A stretch of DNA of 64,000 bases from Verrucomicrobiales bacterium (GCA_002698785.1 PAAG01000053.1:186001-250000); one strand, 5' to 3'; positions 26,189-36,187 are shown, counted from the first letter of the stretch. Notes: a model not told the origin generated them from the sequence alone. Made by a program: numbers and translations.

Positions 26189-27031
26189 CTACTGTGGCAA
26201 AGAGAGCCCACCAGGCAGGGATTCCGGGCGGTTTCTCCTCTTCATGGATTCCACATCTGGGTCCGGATCGGAAATCCTCAGTGACCAGGGAATATCGAGC
26301 TTTTTTTCCAGATTCTTGATTTCTTTGATCAGGGTAGCCTTGTGCTGATGCCGCCCCTCACGATAGAGCCCTATCAGGTGATCATACGCCTCCTGCTCGC
26401 TACCGGGGCAATTCGCGAGGAAATATCCGTAGAAACGCCGCAGATATCCCGGTGCACCAGGGAGGTCCATGGCGTTCTTGTAGACTCTCGCAGTGGCACA
26501 GTTGTCCTCGAGCTTTTCTCGATAAATTTCTGCCATCTGGACAGGAATTGCATAAGACTCGGGAAGTTGCTCCATGCCTCGCTCCGCAAACTCAATTCCC
26601 TGGAAGGCGTATTCTTTGAAACGGCGATCCCGTTCGAATTTGGGCAGCTTTTCATCCAGTTCCATGTTTGCCGTCGCATTGATTCCCAGATGCCACGTAG
26701 CGGACACCCAGTGCGATTCGTCGTATGGCTCCAGGGCGACGACGACATTGTAAGTGTTCCTCAATTCCTCCCAGTCTTTGTTGCTGAAATGTTCGTATGC
26801 TTCCAACACCAGATACGTCGCAACCAGAGAGCGTAGGCCGCCCAAAGTTCCCATCAAAGCAGACTGGCTTAGCTGGTCCATTGCCGAGAGTCCCGGGGGA
26901 GGCAAAAGCATACCGGAATCGACCAGGCCTTTCCTCGCATTGTCTTCGAATGGAGTTCGAATCAAACCGAACAGGATCAGTCCGATCAAAACCAGGATGG
27001 TTCGGGGAACCTTCTGTAAAACGATGCTCAC
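26189..27031 (-). CDS. Membrane-anchored TPR-like protein linked to an ABC-2 transporter
   Basis: 280 aa from the GTG at 27031, preceded by AAGGAG at a good spacing; the frame extends to a TTG inside the upstream gene. One N-terminal membrane helix (RTILVLIGLILFGLI), then helical repeats with YNVVVALEPYDESHW, YAFQGIEFAERGMEQLPESY and RVYKNAMDLPG, which look like TPR pairs. It follows the ABC permease with 4 bp between and is very likely an accessory subunit. Role unknown. Confidence 0.75.
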   Translation of the reverse strand: MSIVLQKVPRTILVLIGLILFGLIRTPFEDNARKGLVDSGMLLPPPGLSAMDQLSQSALMGTLGGLRSLVATYLVLEAYEHFSNKDWEELRNTYNVVVALEPYDESHWVSATWHLGINATANMELDEKLPKFERDRRFKEYAFQGIEFAERGMEQLPESYAIPVQMAEIYREKLEDNCATARVYKNAMDLPGAPGYLRRFYGYFLANCPGSEQEAYDHLIGLYREGRHQHKATLIKEIKNLEKKLDIPWSLRISDPDPDVESMKRRNRPESLPGGLSLPQ

Positions 27032-27035
27032 GACC

Positions 27036-27962
27036 TTAAAACTCCTTATCGACAAACACGAGCAGGGATAGCAGCACGTAGACTATGAGGTAGCCTCCTG
27101 TCAGTCCCACCATCTGCCATAGCACAGCAGCTATAATCGGGGCGCCTTGCACAATTCCTTCGCTGAAGGAAAACAGCTGAAAGTTCGGGATGATGACTTT
27201 GATCACCTTCACCGCTTGGATGACAAAGATATTATCGGTTTGGGTGGTCCAGTAGTTCGAAAGCAGGCTATGGGCGTGTCCGATCAGGAAGACAAGAATG
27301 CTGATGATGATCGTGAACAGCGAACTCGAGGCAAAAGTCGAAATGAATATCGTCACCGCCGCGACCACCGAAGCTTTCAGAAAAGAAGCGAGCACTGCCA
27401 CGGTCAGTTCGGGGCGCAGGCCCTGCTGGCGTATCAGCTCGACCTGTGCCTGCATCTCCTCCGGCGTGTACTGCGCATTCGCTTCCATGGCCTGAATCTC
27501 CGCCGACACATAGAGAGTTTCCCGGGAATAAATCATGATGGCGCAGATCACGAACATCGCGACGAGCGAAGTCGCCACCACTGCGAGGACGCCAAAGAGT
27601 TTTCCGAACAGGTATTCGATCCTTCGCACTGGCTTGGAGAGAATCGTGTAGAGAGTCCGGTCTTCCTGATCTCGGGGAATTAGCAATGCCGTCGAGATAA
27701 TCGCGAACAGCCAGGCGAAAAGATCCATCGTTCCGAAGGCCACTTTCTTGATCATCGAAAGTTCCTTTGCGGGAGTGGCCGGGATATTGAAGTTCCCGAT
27801 TCCCACGATGATCAGCGCAAAAGCGAGGAGGAAGTAAAACGTCTTCATCCTCACAAGCTGAGTGACTGTGCTGGAAGCGATCGTCCAAACCCTGGCAAAG
27901 GAGAACAGAGGCACCGCCTTTGCCGGTGCGCGAAGTGATTTTTCCGAAGACTCCTCACTCAT
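27036..27962 (-). CDS. ABC-2 type transporter permease
   Basis: 308 aa with six predicted membrane segments after a 35-residue cytoplasmic N-terminus. DRTLYTILSKPVRRIEYLFGK is the amphipathic motif of ABC-2/NosY-GldF-type permeases. A large extracytoplasmic loop with YTPEEMQAQVELIRQQG lies between helices 3 and 4. It overlaps the ATPase gene upstream as ATGA. Probable exporter, substrate unknown. Confidence 0.88.
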   Translation of the reverse strand: MSEESSEKSLRAPAKAVPLFSFARVWTIASSTVTQLVRMKTFYFLLAFALIIVGIGNFNIPATPAKELSMIKKVAFGTMDLFAWLFAIISTALLIPRDQEDRTLYTILSKPVRRIEYLFGKLFGVLAVVATSLVAMFVICAIMIYSRETLYVSAEIQAMEANAQYTPEEMQAQVELIRQQGLRPELTVAVLASFLKASVVAAVTIFISTFASSSLFTIIISILVFLIGHAHSLLSNYWTTQTDNIFVIQAVKVIKVIIPNFQLFSFSEGIVQGAPIIAAVLWQMVGLTGGYLIVYVLLSLLVFVDKEF

Positions 27963-28825
27963 GATTTTTCTCCCTTCTCTTTGTCTCCGGCAATACTGAT
28001 GAAAAGGCGTTCCAGCGTCGTTCGAGGATGTCCGGATTCGATGAGTTTGGCTCCTTTTTCTTCTTCCACCAGCGCATGTATTTTCTCGATCAGTTCGGGG
28101 GAGGCACCCTCCAGGGTCATGGCGTGCTGGTCTTCAACGGAAATCAGTTCGTCCAGTTGGCCCTCGCGTCTCATGCGTCCTTTGAAAATGATACCGACGC
28201 GATCGCACACCTCCTGGACCTGCTCGAGCAAATGCGAACAGAGAAAAACTGTGAATCCATCCTCCCGCAATCTCAGGATCAAATCCCGAATCTGGCGTGA
28301 GCCGACGGGGTCGACTCCTGCGGTAGGCTCGTCGAGAATCACCAGGCGAGGATTTTGAATCAAGGTCTGTGCCAGGCCGATCCGCTGCAGCATACCTTTG
28401 GAATATCCTCCAAGACGGCGATCTGCGGCTTCCTCAAGGCCAACCAGGTCGAGCAAATAGCCGATCCGGTCTTTTAATTCTGAGCCCTTCAGGCCGCAAA
28501 GTTTGCCGTAAAATTTCAAAGTCTCTGCCCCTGAGAGATGTTTGTAAAAATAGGGATTCTCTGGGAGAAAGCCGATTTCATTTCTGGCCCGAATATCTCC
28601 ACTGTCTAAACCGAAGACCTTTGCGCTGCCTTTGCTGGGCGCCATCAGTCCAAGAACGACTTTCATCGTCGTGGATTTTCCCGAGCCATTAGGGCCGATC
28701 AATCCATAGACTTCCCCGGCCTTTACATCGAAAGACAGATTATCGACAGCCACTACATACTGCTTCAGCAGGCCAGTAGCGAAGACCTTGGTCAGATTTT
28801 TTACCTCTACTGCGAGCTCGCTCAT
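27959..28825 (-). CDS. ABC transporter ATP-binding protein (ABC-2 exporter type)
   Basis: 288 aa. Walker A GPNGSGKSTTMK, signature YSKGMLQRIG (the family's variant of LSGGQ), Walker B LVILDEPTAGVDP and H-loop CSHLLEQVQ. A C-terminal regulatory segment after residue 220 is typical of CcmA/NatA-like ATPases. It is the first gene of the operon ATPase-permease-TPR protein. Substrate not predictable; similar sets occur in gliding and antibiotic-export systems. Confidence 0.92.
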   Translation of the reverse strand: MSELAVEVKNLTKVFATGLLKQYVVAVDNLSFDVKAGEVYGLIGPNGSGKSTTMKVVLGLMAPSKGSAKVFGLDSGDIRARNEIGFLPENPYFYKHLSGAETLKFYGKLCGLKGSELKDRIGYLLDLVGLEEAADRRLGGYSKGMLQRIGLAQTLIQNPRLVILDEPTAGVDPVGSRQIRDLILRLREDGFTVFLCSHLLEQVQEVCDRVGIIFKGRMRREGQLDELISVEDQHAMTLEGASPELIEKIHALVEEEKGAKLIESGHPRTTLERLFISIAGDKEKGEKS

Positions 28826-28828
28826 TTC

Positions 28829-29101
28829 CTATTCGCGGATCGTAAACCCGGTTACGCCCTCTAAAAGCGGCACTGTGCGCTCTTCCTGTTCCAGAATGTG
28901 GTGTCCCAAGGGGCTGTCATGCAGATCCTGGATAAAATCGTCCAACTCTTCTTCGTCTCCCATGAGTTGGAGTTCGACCCGGCCATCCGGCAGATTTCGC
29001 ACCCAGCCGGTGACGTCAAACCCCTTTGCGAGCTGTTTTGTCGAGAATCGAAAGCCCACCCCCTGGACTCTTCCTGAAAAATAATACTGTCTCGCTGTCA
29101 T
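28829..29101 (-). CDS. acyP: Acylphosphatase
   Basis: 90 aa, standard size. The phosphate-binding GRVQGVGFRFST loop with the catalytic Arg and GWVRNLPDGRVEL with the catalytic Asn are present. It hydrolyses acyl phosphates in the cytoplasm. Its stop lies 3 bases before the start of the downstream ABC ATPase gene on the same strand, so it may lead that operon. Confidence 0.95.
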   Translation of the reverse strand: MTARQYYFSGRVQGVGFRFSTKQLAKGFDVTGWVRNLPDGRVELQLMGDEEELDDFIQDLHDSPLGHHILEQEERTVPLLEGVTGFTIRE

Positions 29102-29199
29102 GACTAAGTATATACAAGAGATGCTGGGCTAGGCCAGTAAAATCAGGAATCGGTTGCTGTTGCTTCGTGGAGTAGAAGGATGTAGAACCTCGATAGAAT

Positions 29200-29787
29200 A
29201 TGGCAAATAAATTCCAGGCACTCTGTATTTTTTGCGGAGCGCACGACGGATCGAACCCCGCCTACCTGGCTGCTGCGCGGGAAATCGGGACCTACCTGGC
29301 GGACAACGGCATACGACTGATTTACGGCGGTGGAAGCTTGGGAATGATGGGGGCCGTCGCCGATGCTTGCCTTGAACGAGGTGGAGAAGTCGTGGGAGTG
29401 ATCACTCGCTATCTCGAAAGCCGGGAACTCGCTCACCCAGGTGCCACCGAGATGCGTGTGGTCGAAAATATGCTCGAGAGAAAGCAGATGATGGGGCTTC
29501 TCTCCGATGCCTTTATTTCCCTTCCTGGAGGAATCGGAACATTGGACGAACTGTTCGAAATGCTCACGTGGAGCCGCCTTCAGGAACACGACAAGCCGAG
29601 CGGCCTTCTCAACGTGGAGGGCTACTATGACGAACTAATATCATTTTGTTTAAAGACTCAGGTAGAAGCCGGGTTTATCACGACCGAAGATGCGGCAAAC
29701 CTCATCCACGCAGAGACAATCCCGGAACTCATAACAAAACTTGAAGAAGCAGCCGATCTGGGCCCATCTTCCCTCTACCGGAAATGA
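29200..29787 (+). CDS. LOG family protein (TIGR00730, nucleotide 5'-monophosphate nucleosidase)
   Basis: 195 aa. The LOG motif [12 protein letters not shown] is intact and preceded by [21 protein letters not shown], the Rossmann-like phosphate site. The family cleaves nucleoside monophosphates, releasing base and ribose 5-phosphate (in plants, cytokinin activation). Its stop overlaps thyA by ATGA, so it is first in the LOG-thyA-folA operon and may act in nucleotide salvage beside dTMP synthesis; that role is inference. Confidence 0.9.
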   Translation: MANKFQALCIFCGAHDGSNPAYLAAAREIGTYLADNGIRLIYGGGSLGMMGAVADACLERGGEVVGVITRYLESRELAHPGATEMRVVENMLERKQMMGLLSDAFISLPGGIGTLDELFEMLTWSRLQEHDKPSGLLNVEGYYDELISFCLKTQVEAGFITTEDAANLIHAETIPELITKLEEAADLGPSSLYRK

Positions 29788-30587
29788 AGGCATACTTAGA
29801 CCTCCTCGACCTAGTTCTTACTGAAGGAAAGCCCCGCGAAGATCGTACGGGAACGGGCACTATTGGCGTATTCGGCGCACAGGCTCGTTTTGACCTGCGG
29901 GAGACCTTTCCCTGCCTGACGACCAAGAAGCTCCACCTGCGCTCCATCATTCACGAGCTCCTCTGGTTTCTCAGTGGCGATACGAATATTAAGTATCTCA
30001 AGGACAATGGCGTCTCCATCTGGGATGAGTGGGCAGACGAAGACGGAAACCTGGGCCCGGTTTACGGCAAGCAGTGGCGTTCCTGGGAGATCGATGGGGG
30101 AAAAGAGTCCATCGATCAGATTGCGCGAGTCGTAGATTCCATCCGGACTAATCCTACCAGCCGCCGCCACATTGTCAGTGCATGGAATCCGAATGATGTC
30201 GAAGAGATGGCGCTTCCGCCATGTCACACGATGTTTCAGTTCTACGTCAACACGACGGACAATGAACTGAGCTGCCAGCTCTATCAGCGTAGCGCCGACC
30301 TTTTCCTCGGCGTCCCTTTTAATATCGCATCCTACGCTTTGCTCACCATGATGATGGCACAGGTCTGCGATCTGAAGCCCGGAGATTTCGTCCACACATT
30401 TGGAGACCTCCACCTCTATCAAAACCACCTCGATCAGGCGAAGAAGCAACTGGGCCGCGTGCCGCGCCCTCTGCCGGTAATGAAGATCAATCCTGATGTG
30501 AAAGAGATCGACGGATTCAAATACGAGGACTTCGAACTCATCGGATACGATCCTCATCCGACAATTAAGGCTCCTATCGCAGTATGA
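29784..30587 (+). CDS. thyA: Thymidylate synthase ThyA
   Basis: 267 aa. The catalytic Cys lies in [12 protein letters not shown], the Arg triad in [16 protein letters not shown], and the opening [17 protein letters not shown] binds dUMP phosphate. It converts dUMP to dTMP with methylene-tetrahydrofolate, yielding dihydrofolate, which the next gene's product recycles. Coupled by 4-base overlaps to both neighbours. Classical ThyA, so ThyX is not needed. Confidence 0.98.
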   Translation: MKAYLDLLDLVLTEGKPREDRTGTGTIGVFGAQARFDLRETFPCLTTKKLHLRSIIHELLWFLSGDTNIKYLKDNGVSIWDEWADEDGNLGPVYGKQWRSWEIDGGKESIDQIARVVDSIRTNPTSRRHIVSAWNPNDVEEMALPPCHTMFQFYVNTTDNELSCQLYQRSADLFLGVPFNIASYALLTMMMAQVCDLKPGDFVHTFGDLHLYQNHLDQAKKQLGRVPRPLPVMKINPDVKEIDGFKYEDFELIGYDPHPTIKAPIAV

Positions 30588-31057
30588 GTCGGCCGGTTCT
30601 CAAAGCGGTCGTGGCCATGGCGTCGAACCGCGTCATCGGGAAAGACGGAGATCTTCCGTGGCGCCTCCCTGAAGACATGAAGTGGTTTCGCAAGCTCACC
30701 ATGGGCAATCCCATTGTGATGGGGCGCCGAACGATGGATTCATTAAAAGGGCCTCTTCCAAAACGTCGCAATGTAGTGATCTCACGCACGGCAAAAGAAG
30801 TTCCGGAAGGTTTTGAGCTCGTTTCCAGCTGCGATGCAGCGGTCGAGCTTCTCACCGAAGAAGAAACGATCTGCATTATCGGTGGTGGGCAGATCTATGC
30901 CGAGATGATTCCCAAGTGCGACGAAGTGCTGATGAGCTACGTCTATCACCCCTACGAAGGGGACACCACTTTGCCCGAATTTGAATCGGATTTTGAGCTC
31001 AAGGAAGTCCTCTACAAAGACGAAGACTTTGAGCTGCGGCGATACTGCCGACCGTAG
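30584..31057 (+). CDS. folA: Dihydrofolate reductase
   Basis: 157 aa. [25 protein letters not shown] carries the Met20 loop and the folate-contacting Trp and Asp/Glu. GRRTMDSL and [11 protein letters not shown] bind NADPH. It regenerates tetrahydrofolate from the dihydrofolate made by ThyA, and its ATG overlaps the thyA stop. Converges with the HDAC-like gene, only 4 bp apart. Confidence 0.97.
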   Translation: MSRPVLKAVVAMASNRVIGKDGDLPWRLPEDMKWFRKLTMGNPIVMGRRTMDSLKGPLPKRRNVVISRTAKEVPEGFELVSSCDAAVELLTEEETICIIGGGQIYAEMIPKCDEVLMSYVYHPYEGDTTLPEFESDFELKEVLYKDEDFELRRYCRP

Positions 31058-31061
31058 TGAG

Positions 31062-32006
31062 TTAGCTTCCCTGAAGCGCTTTCACGTGGCTGGCCACAGC
31101 CTTCGCGAGTCCTTCCTGATTGTATCCGCCTTCGAGGACCGAGACGAGACGACCGTTGGCGAACTCACCAGCCATTTCCATCAGGATCGTAGTGAGTTGG
31201 GAAAAGTCTTTGTCAGTTAGCTCGAAGCGGCCGAGTGGATCATCGACACGGCTATCGAAACCGGCAGAGATGATGACCAGATCCGGTTTGAAGTCTTTCA
31301 TCTTCTCCGTAAACGGTCCTCGAAAGGCAGCTCCGATTTCCTCCATTCCACAGCCTGCCGGTAGCGGAACGTTTAGCGTTGTGCCGAGGCCCTGGCCTTC
31401 GCCTGTTTCGTCTTTTGAACCTGTTCCGGGATACCAGGGGGATTGGTGAGTGGAGAAATAGAACGTGCTACTATCACCGTAGAAAATGTCCTGCGTTCCA
31501 TTTCCGTGATGAACGTCCCAATCAATGATTGCGACTCTTTCTAGGCCATGTGCCTTTTGTGCATATCGAGCGGCAACCGCTGCGTTGTTGAAAATGCAGA
31601 AGCCCATTCCCCGATCAGGCGTGGCATGGTGCCCGGGCGGGCGGACGGCGCAGAAAGCATTATCAAAGGTACCAGCAACAACGCCATCGACTGCATTCAG
31701 TAATCCACCAGCAGCGTGCCGGGCCACCTCGAGGGAGTGGATACCAAAGTGAGTATCACCCGTGCTCAGTTGGTTGGACATATGTCCATCGATCTCAGTG
31801 ATGACCTTCTCAAGGTATCCCTTCGTATGAGCGAGGATGATTTCCTCGTCATTAGCCTTTCGCATTTCGATCTGCGTGCACGATTCCGAAAGGCCGCTCG
31901 AAGTTAGTTTATCGTGGATCGCCGAAATGCGACCGGGTGCCTCGGGGTGGTAATCTCCGGTGTCGTGTTCGCAGAATTCAAGATCGAGGAGGAGGCCGGT
32001 GTTCAT
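31062..32006 (-). CDS. Histone-deacetylase-family deacylase
   Basis: 314 aa. Zinc/His active-site motifs: RPPGHHATPDRGMGFCIFNN, IIDWDVHHGNGTQ (Asp-x-His metal ligands), SAGFDSRVDDPLG and LEGGYN. This is the class II-like bacterial group, which deacetylates polyamines, acetoin-related or unknown amides. The start is 2 bases after the DUF3592 gene's stop on the minus strand, so the two are co-transcribed. Substrate unknown. Confidence 0.93.
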   Translation of the reverse strand: MNTGLLLDLEFCEHDTGDYHPEAPGRISAIHDKLTSSGLSESCTQIEMRKANDEEIILAHTKGYLEKVITEIDGHMSNQLSTGDTHFGIHSLEVARHAAGGLLNAVDGVVAGTFDNAFCAVRPPGHHATPDRGMGFCIFNNAAVAARYAQKAHGLERVAIIDWDVHHGNGTQDIFYGDSSTFYFSTHQSPWYPGTGSKDETGEGQGLGTTLNVPLPAGCGMEEIGAAFRGPFTEKMKDFKPDLVIISAGFDSRVDDPLGRFELTDKDFSQLTTILMEMAGEFANGRLVSVLEGGYNQEGLAKAVASHVKALQGS

Positions 32007-32008
32007 TT

Positions 32009-32521
32009 CTATTTCCGAAAAAGAGCGGTGAGTACCATACCTGCCCCGCCAACAATGAACAAGCAGGGGAACCAGATGGAATACAGAGCCGCTTTGGTAT
32101 CTTTCTTCAATACAGCAGAATTCGGTTCATCCGGGTTCACCCAGCACACGGATTCAGTTCCCTCAGGCCACGATTTTTGCTTTTTCTGAACTTTTTTCAG
32201 ATCGCTCGCTTCGGTGGGCAGGCGTTTGATTTGGTCCCCTGTGAATTTCTTTCCCTCGTATTCGTACTGGTAGGTTACCTCCAGCGAATACTTGGGGAAG
32301 CCCTTCTGGTTCAACTGGGTATCGTCGATTTCGGAAGAAATGATCTGGCAAGGGGTCTGGACCCAGGAATCCATCAGAGAGGCACGTTGGTAAGAGTTCC
32401 AGAGGTATTGAGTAAGAATCCATCCGGCTCCCATCAGGCAAAGTCCCAGAAAAACGATCCAGATTCTGCCGGCAATATTTCGTGAAGGTTTTTTGGTGGA
32501 TTCAGGTGTCTCGTTTTTCAC
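32009..32521 (-). CDS. DUF3592 membrane protein
   Basis: 170 aa with two membrane helices (residues ~18-36 and ~145-163) flanking a beta-rich exposed domain: WVQTPCQIISSEID, SLEVTYQYEYEGKKFTGDQI and VCWVNPDEPNSAVL, the DUF3592 hallmark. Function unknown. It precedes the deacylase gene by 2 bases, and is divergent from yqeY with 34 bp between. Confidence 0.82.
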   Translation of the reverse strand: MKNETPESTKKPSRNIAGRIWIVFLGLCLMGAGWILTQYLWNSYQRASLMDSWVQTPCQIISSEIDDTQLNQKGFPKYSLEVTYQYEYEGKKFTGDQIKRLPTEASDLKKVQKKQKSWPEGTESVCWVNPDEPNSAVLKKDTKAALYSIWFPCLFIVGGAGMVLTALFRK

Positions 32522-32555
32522 GTCGCGAAATGGTTGATCGTGCGTAGCTTAGCGC

Positions 32556-33011
32556 ATGAGCGAATTATCCCAACAGATTACGGAAGATATGAAAACGGCG
32601 ATGCGTGAGAAAAACACCGTTGCCTTGAATACGATCCGAATGCTGAAATCGTCGATCAAGAATGCGGCAATCGAAAAAGGTGGTGCCGATGCCGAATTGA
32701 CGGATCCGGAGATCATTGCGGTCATTCGCAAAGAAGTGAAAAAGCGTCAGGACTCCATCGAGCAGTATGAAGCGGCAGGCCGCCAGGAACTGGCAGATCA
32801 GGAGAAGACCGAAATTGAGGTCCTGAATGCATACCTTCCCAAGCCACTTTCTGATGAAGAAATCACAAAGATTGTAGACGAGGCTATCGCTGAAGTGGGA
32901 GCGACCTCCAAGAAAGAGATGGGCCAGGTCATGAAGCTCGTGCAAGAGCGCACAGGTGGTCGTGCCGATGGCAAGACTCTTTCTAAGGCGGTGATGTCCA
33001 AGCTCTCCTGA
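32556..33011 (+). CDS. GatB/YqeY domain protein
   Basis: 151 aa, typical for YqeY. Helical N-terminus (QQITEDMKTAMREKNTVALNTIRML) and the C-terminal QVMKLVQERTGGRADGKTLSKAV are the family's two conserved blocks. The tail is homologous to the GatB tRNA-binding tail; function unsettled. It leads ispD by 43 bp, on the same strand. Confidence 0.93.
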   Translation: MSELSQQITEDMKTAMREKNTVALNTIRMLKSSIKNAAIEKGGADAELTDPEIIAVIRKEVKKRQDSIEQYEAAGRQELADQEKTEIEVLNAYLPKPLSDEEITKIVDEAIAEVGATSKKEMGQVMKLVQERTGGRADGKTLSKAVMSKLS

Positions 33012-33054
33012 TAACCGGTAGCGGAAGTAGCCATACTTTCGACTCTGAACAGGA

Positions 33055-33735
33055 ATGAAGATATCCGCCATCATAGTCGCTGCCGGGAGCAGTCGCCGCA
33101 TGGGCTTCGACAAACTCGAAGCCGATCTTTGTGGCGAAAGCGTCCTCGCGCGTTCCATCATGGCATTTCAGTATTGCGATGATGTGGTTGAGATTCGTGT
33201 CGTTACCTCACCGGAAAAGATCCTGCCGGTGGCGGAAACGGCGAGTCGGCTAAATCTCACAAAGTTTGTCGAGGCCATCGAAGGGGGCGCTGAGCGACAC
33301 CTCTCCGTTAGTTCGGGGCTCCAGAAAGTATCCAACGAGTTTGATCTCGTTGCAGTTCATGATGGTGCCCGTCCGCTTGTGACTCCCACTGCAATTTCGC
33401 TGTGCGCCAGTATGGCGGCAGGGAATGGGGCCGCCAGTCTTGCTCATCGAGTGGCTGATACGTTGAAGCGAGGAAATGAAAAGGCAGAGGTCTGTGGGGC
33501 GGTCTCTCGGGAGAATCTATGGGCGATGGAAACTCCTCAGATTTTCCACACCGAATTGCTCAAAGAAGCATACGCAGCCGTGATCGAGAAAGGAGATCTG
33601 GTCACAGATGAGGTCTCTGCCATCGAAGCTCTGGGTAAAACGGTTCGGCTAGTTGAAAATCCAGAGCCGAATTTGAAGATCACTGTCCCCGGCGACCTGG
33701 TCGTCGCCGAGGCAATCATGCGGGAGCGATCCTGA
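33055..33735 (+). CDS. ispD: 2-C-methyl-D-erythritol 4-phosphate cytidylyltransferase
   Basis: 226 aa. IIVAAGSSRRMGFDK is the CTP-binding loop with catalytic Arg/Lys, VHDGARPLVTP the metal and substrate site, and TDEVSAIEALGKTVRLVE the C-terminal motif. It catalyses the third step of the MEP isoprenoid pathway. ispF, often adjacent, is not next to it here. The 3' end faces the HerA-like gene with 4 bp between. Confidence 0.95.
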   Translation: MKISAIIVAAGSSRRMGFDKLEADLCGESVLARSIMAFQYCDDVVEIRVVTSPEKILPVAETASRLNLTKFVEAIEGGAERHLSVSSGLQKVSNEFDLVAVHDGARPLVTPTAISLCASMAAGNGAASLAHRVADTLKRGNEKAEVCGAVSRENLWAMETPQIFHTELLKEAYAAVIEKGDLVTDEVSAIEALGKTVRLVENPEPNLKITVPGDLVVAEAIMRERS

Positions 33736-33739
33736 CGCT

Positions 33740-36175
33740 TTACCAGGCGGCTCCCAACGTGGGTTGAGGATTGACCCGGTAGGGCATCCACACGACGCCA
33801 ACGGCTTTTGCCGAGCAATTCTTCTTCAATGGTGTGAGGCTGATGGTCTCCAATTTCTCGTTCATTGGATCCATCTCTTCTTTCAGTTTCTCGATCTCCT
33901 CTGCACACTCCCTTTCGAGTTCATCGAGGTCCTCCTGGTAGTCTTCCACTTTGTCTTGAGCGCGAGCCACGTCACGGCTCTCTTTCCAGGCCTTCGAAGC
34001 TCCTGACATCGCACTTCGACTCTTGGTGGTAATGCTTCTGCCTAACACGGCACTCAAGATTGTCCCGCCGATCCGAATGGCCGTATCCATTTTTGCGCTG
34101 CTCGCTTGAGCCTTTTGCTCTTCGACGACATCCATCGCTCGGGCAATTCGATCTTCGATCGTCTCAATTTTCTTCTCATACTTCTCACGAAGTTCCTCAA
34201 CCTTTTCGTCTCTGATTTCGTGGGCGGCATGCATCAGTCTCGCGCGAAAATCACCCTCGGTTTCACCCAGGTTGGAATACATCCCGGTCAGGGGGCTTTC
34301 GAAAATCGTGATGTTATGATTTCCATACAGCCAATCGACGAGTTCCTTTTCCAACTCAGACCACATTTTCGATTCGAGCAAGGTCTGCGGTAAATTTGCA
34401 AAAGCTGCGCCGGGCAGGGGATCTCGACCGAGCTGGTTGACCTGCAACCCATTGGGAAGCTCCATCGTTTTCGACCATTCGATGTCTCCAGACGGTGCTT
34501 CGATCTTGTTGATCATGGCGACCGCTTCTACGCCGGAGATACCCTTCTTGCTGTCACTATAGCGAACCTCACCCACGCGAATGACGGCGGGCACATAATT
34601 GATCTCTTCGGCAGGCACGTCCGGTCCTGCGGGAATGAAGAAATCTTCTGCTCCTCTTGGTAAGCGGGGGCGCAAATCCTGAGGCTCGGGCGGTTTGGGA
34701 GCTTCGGCAGGGGGAGTTGGCTTGGCCGCTTCGATTGCTTCCACTTCAGCCCGCTTTGGATCCATCAATTCTTTGATCTGACGCCGGGCGAGAGGACCTG
34801 TCAGGTAGCTCATCACCCATCTCACGTGGAACACGACAGGGGCATCCTCATGCACATTGTTCATCAGGAAAACACGACTTCCCAGGCCAGCGAGAAGCTG
34901 CTCCATTTTTGAACGGTCAAAGCCACCGTCGTTGCTGGCTGCCGCTCCCTCCAGTCCGTCGAGAACGCGCGCTTTGTCCCTTTCGGTCTGAAGCCGACCG
35001 AGGAACCACGTCCCGATGTTCGAGAGGGCCTTGTAGTCGAGGTCGACCGGATTCTGCGTTGCTAACAAAACCCCTAATCCAAATGCGCGCGCCTGCTTCA
35101 ACATGGTCATCATCGGCTTTTTGGAAGGTGGCATCGCCGATGGGGGAAGGTATCCGTAGATCTCATCCATGTAGAGGATCGCTCGCAGGCTTGTGGTGCC
35201 GGACTGTGCTCGCATCCATCCCAACATCTGGTTCAGAAGAAGTGAGACGAAGAACATGCGCTCGGAATCACTGAGGTGCGCGATCGAGAAAATCGAGATG
35301 CGAGGCTTTCCTTCCGGCGTGTGCATCATGCGCTTGATATCAAGCGGCTCGCCTTGCAGCCATGTCGAGAATCCCGGAGAAGCGAGAAGATTGTTCATTT
35401 TCATCGCGAGTTCGCGACGATCCTTTTCCGGGCAAACTGTCTCAAGATCCATCACCCCGATCTTGTCAAAAGGAGGCACCTGGATATGGCGGATCAGGCT
35501 TTCCAAGGTAACACCCTGACCCGCGTGCCACGAGTAGCTGAAAATATTCGACAGCAAAATGTGCTCGGGATCCTGAATCGGGTCAGCTTCATTCCCAACA
35601 AGAGAAAGCAAACTGGAGACAGTCGATTCGATGCGTTCCGCGAAAGCTTCCGCATCGTCCATGACCTCAAATTCAGGAACACCCAGCGAGCTCAGAATCG
35701 ATACCGGGAGTCCCGCGTTCGATCCCGGCGTATAAACCGCCATATCAACTTTGTCTCGAAATGCTTTGATTCGCTCAGGCCCTTCTCCCCAGCTCGCCAA
35801 CCCGTTGCGCCAAAGGTCTGCAGTCTTTGCGGCGTGTTCGTCGGGAGTGATGCCTTTTTTCTTGGCATCGTCTTCGTTGATCCAGGGGCGAAAGTCTTCA
35901 GGAGCCAGGTCCGGAAAGGTGAGGAGCAAATTCGCGATATCCCCCTTGGGATCGATCACGATAGCCGGGATGTTGTCCATTGCCGCTTCTTCGAGAAGCG
36001 CAACGCAAAGGCCCGTCTTACCCGAGCCCGTCATTCCGAGGACGACTCCGTGGGTTACGAGGTCTTTGGAATCATACAGCACCAACTCATCTTCGAGTTC
36101 TTTCGCACCAAGATCGTATTCGCGACCGATGTAAAATTTACCCAGCTTTTCGTAGTCTTCAGTTTTGATGTCCAT
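33740..36175 (-). CDS. HerA-like hexameric ATPase (DUF87-type) with C-terminal coiled coil
   Basis: 811 aa. The N-terminal HerA barrel is short. Walker A GMTGSGKTG spans 47-55 with Lys53, followed by AIVIDPKGD and the later LYMDEIYGYLPP Walker B and LLATQNPVDLDYK sensor. From about residue 650 a long charged coiled coil (ELREKYEKKIETIEDRIAR) ends the protein. HerA proteins translocate DNA, but this long family lacks a NurA partner here, and similar proteins of unknown role occur in many phyla. It may process DNA or move another substrate; undetermined. Confidence 0.85.
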   Translation of the reverse strand: MDIKTEDYEKLGKFYIGREYDLGAKELEDELVLYDSKDLVTHGVVLGMTGSGKTGLCVALLEEAAMDNIPAIVIDPKGDIANLLLTFPDLAPEDFRPWINEDDAKKKGITPDEHAAKTADLWRNGLASWGEGPERIKAFRDKVDMAVYTPGSNAGLPVSILSSLGVPEFEVMDDAEAFAERIESTVSSLLSLVGNEADPIQDPEHILLSNIFSYSWHAGQGVTLESLIRHIQVPPFDKIGVMDLETVCPEKDRRELAMKMNNLLASPGFSTWLQGEPLDIKRMMHTPEGKPRISIFSIAHLSDSERMFFVSLLLNQMLGWMRAQSGTTSLRAILYMDEIYGYLPPSAMPPSKKPMMTMLKQARAFGLGVLLATQNPVDLDYKALSNIGTWFLGRLQTERDKARVLDGLEGAAASNDGGFDRSKMEQLLAGLGSRVFLMNNVHEDAPVVFHVRWVMSYLTGPLARRQIKELMDPKRAEVEAIEAAKPTPPAEAPKPPEPQDLRPRLPRGAEDFFIPAGPDVPAEEINYVPAVIRVGEVRYSDSKKGISGVEAVAMINKIEAPSGDIEWSKTMELPNGLQVNQLGRDPLPGAAFANLPQTLLESKMWSELEKELVDWLYGNHNITIFESPLTGMYSNLGETEGDFRARLMHAAHEIRDEKVEELREKYEKKIETIEDRIARAMDVVEEQKAQASSAKMDTAIRIGGTILSAVLGRSITTKSRSAMSGASKAWKESRDVARAQDKVEDYQEDLDELERECAEEIEKLKEEMDPMNEKLETISLTPLKKNCSAKAVGVVWMPYRVNPQPTLGAAW

Positions 36176-36187
36176 GGGGAGAAAAAT

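Noticed and set aside
29811-30557. 248-codon frame antisense to thyA
   Set aside because: thyA is certain on the other strand, and this frame has no ribosome site or motif.
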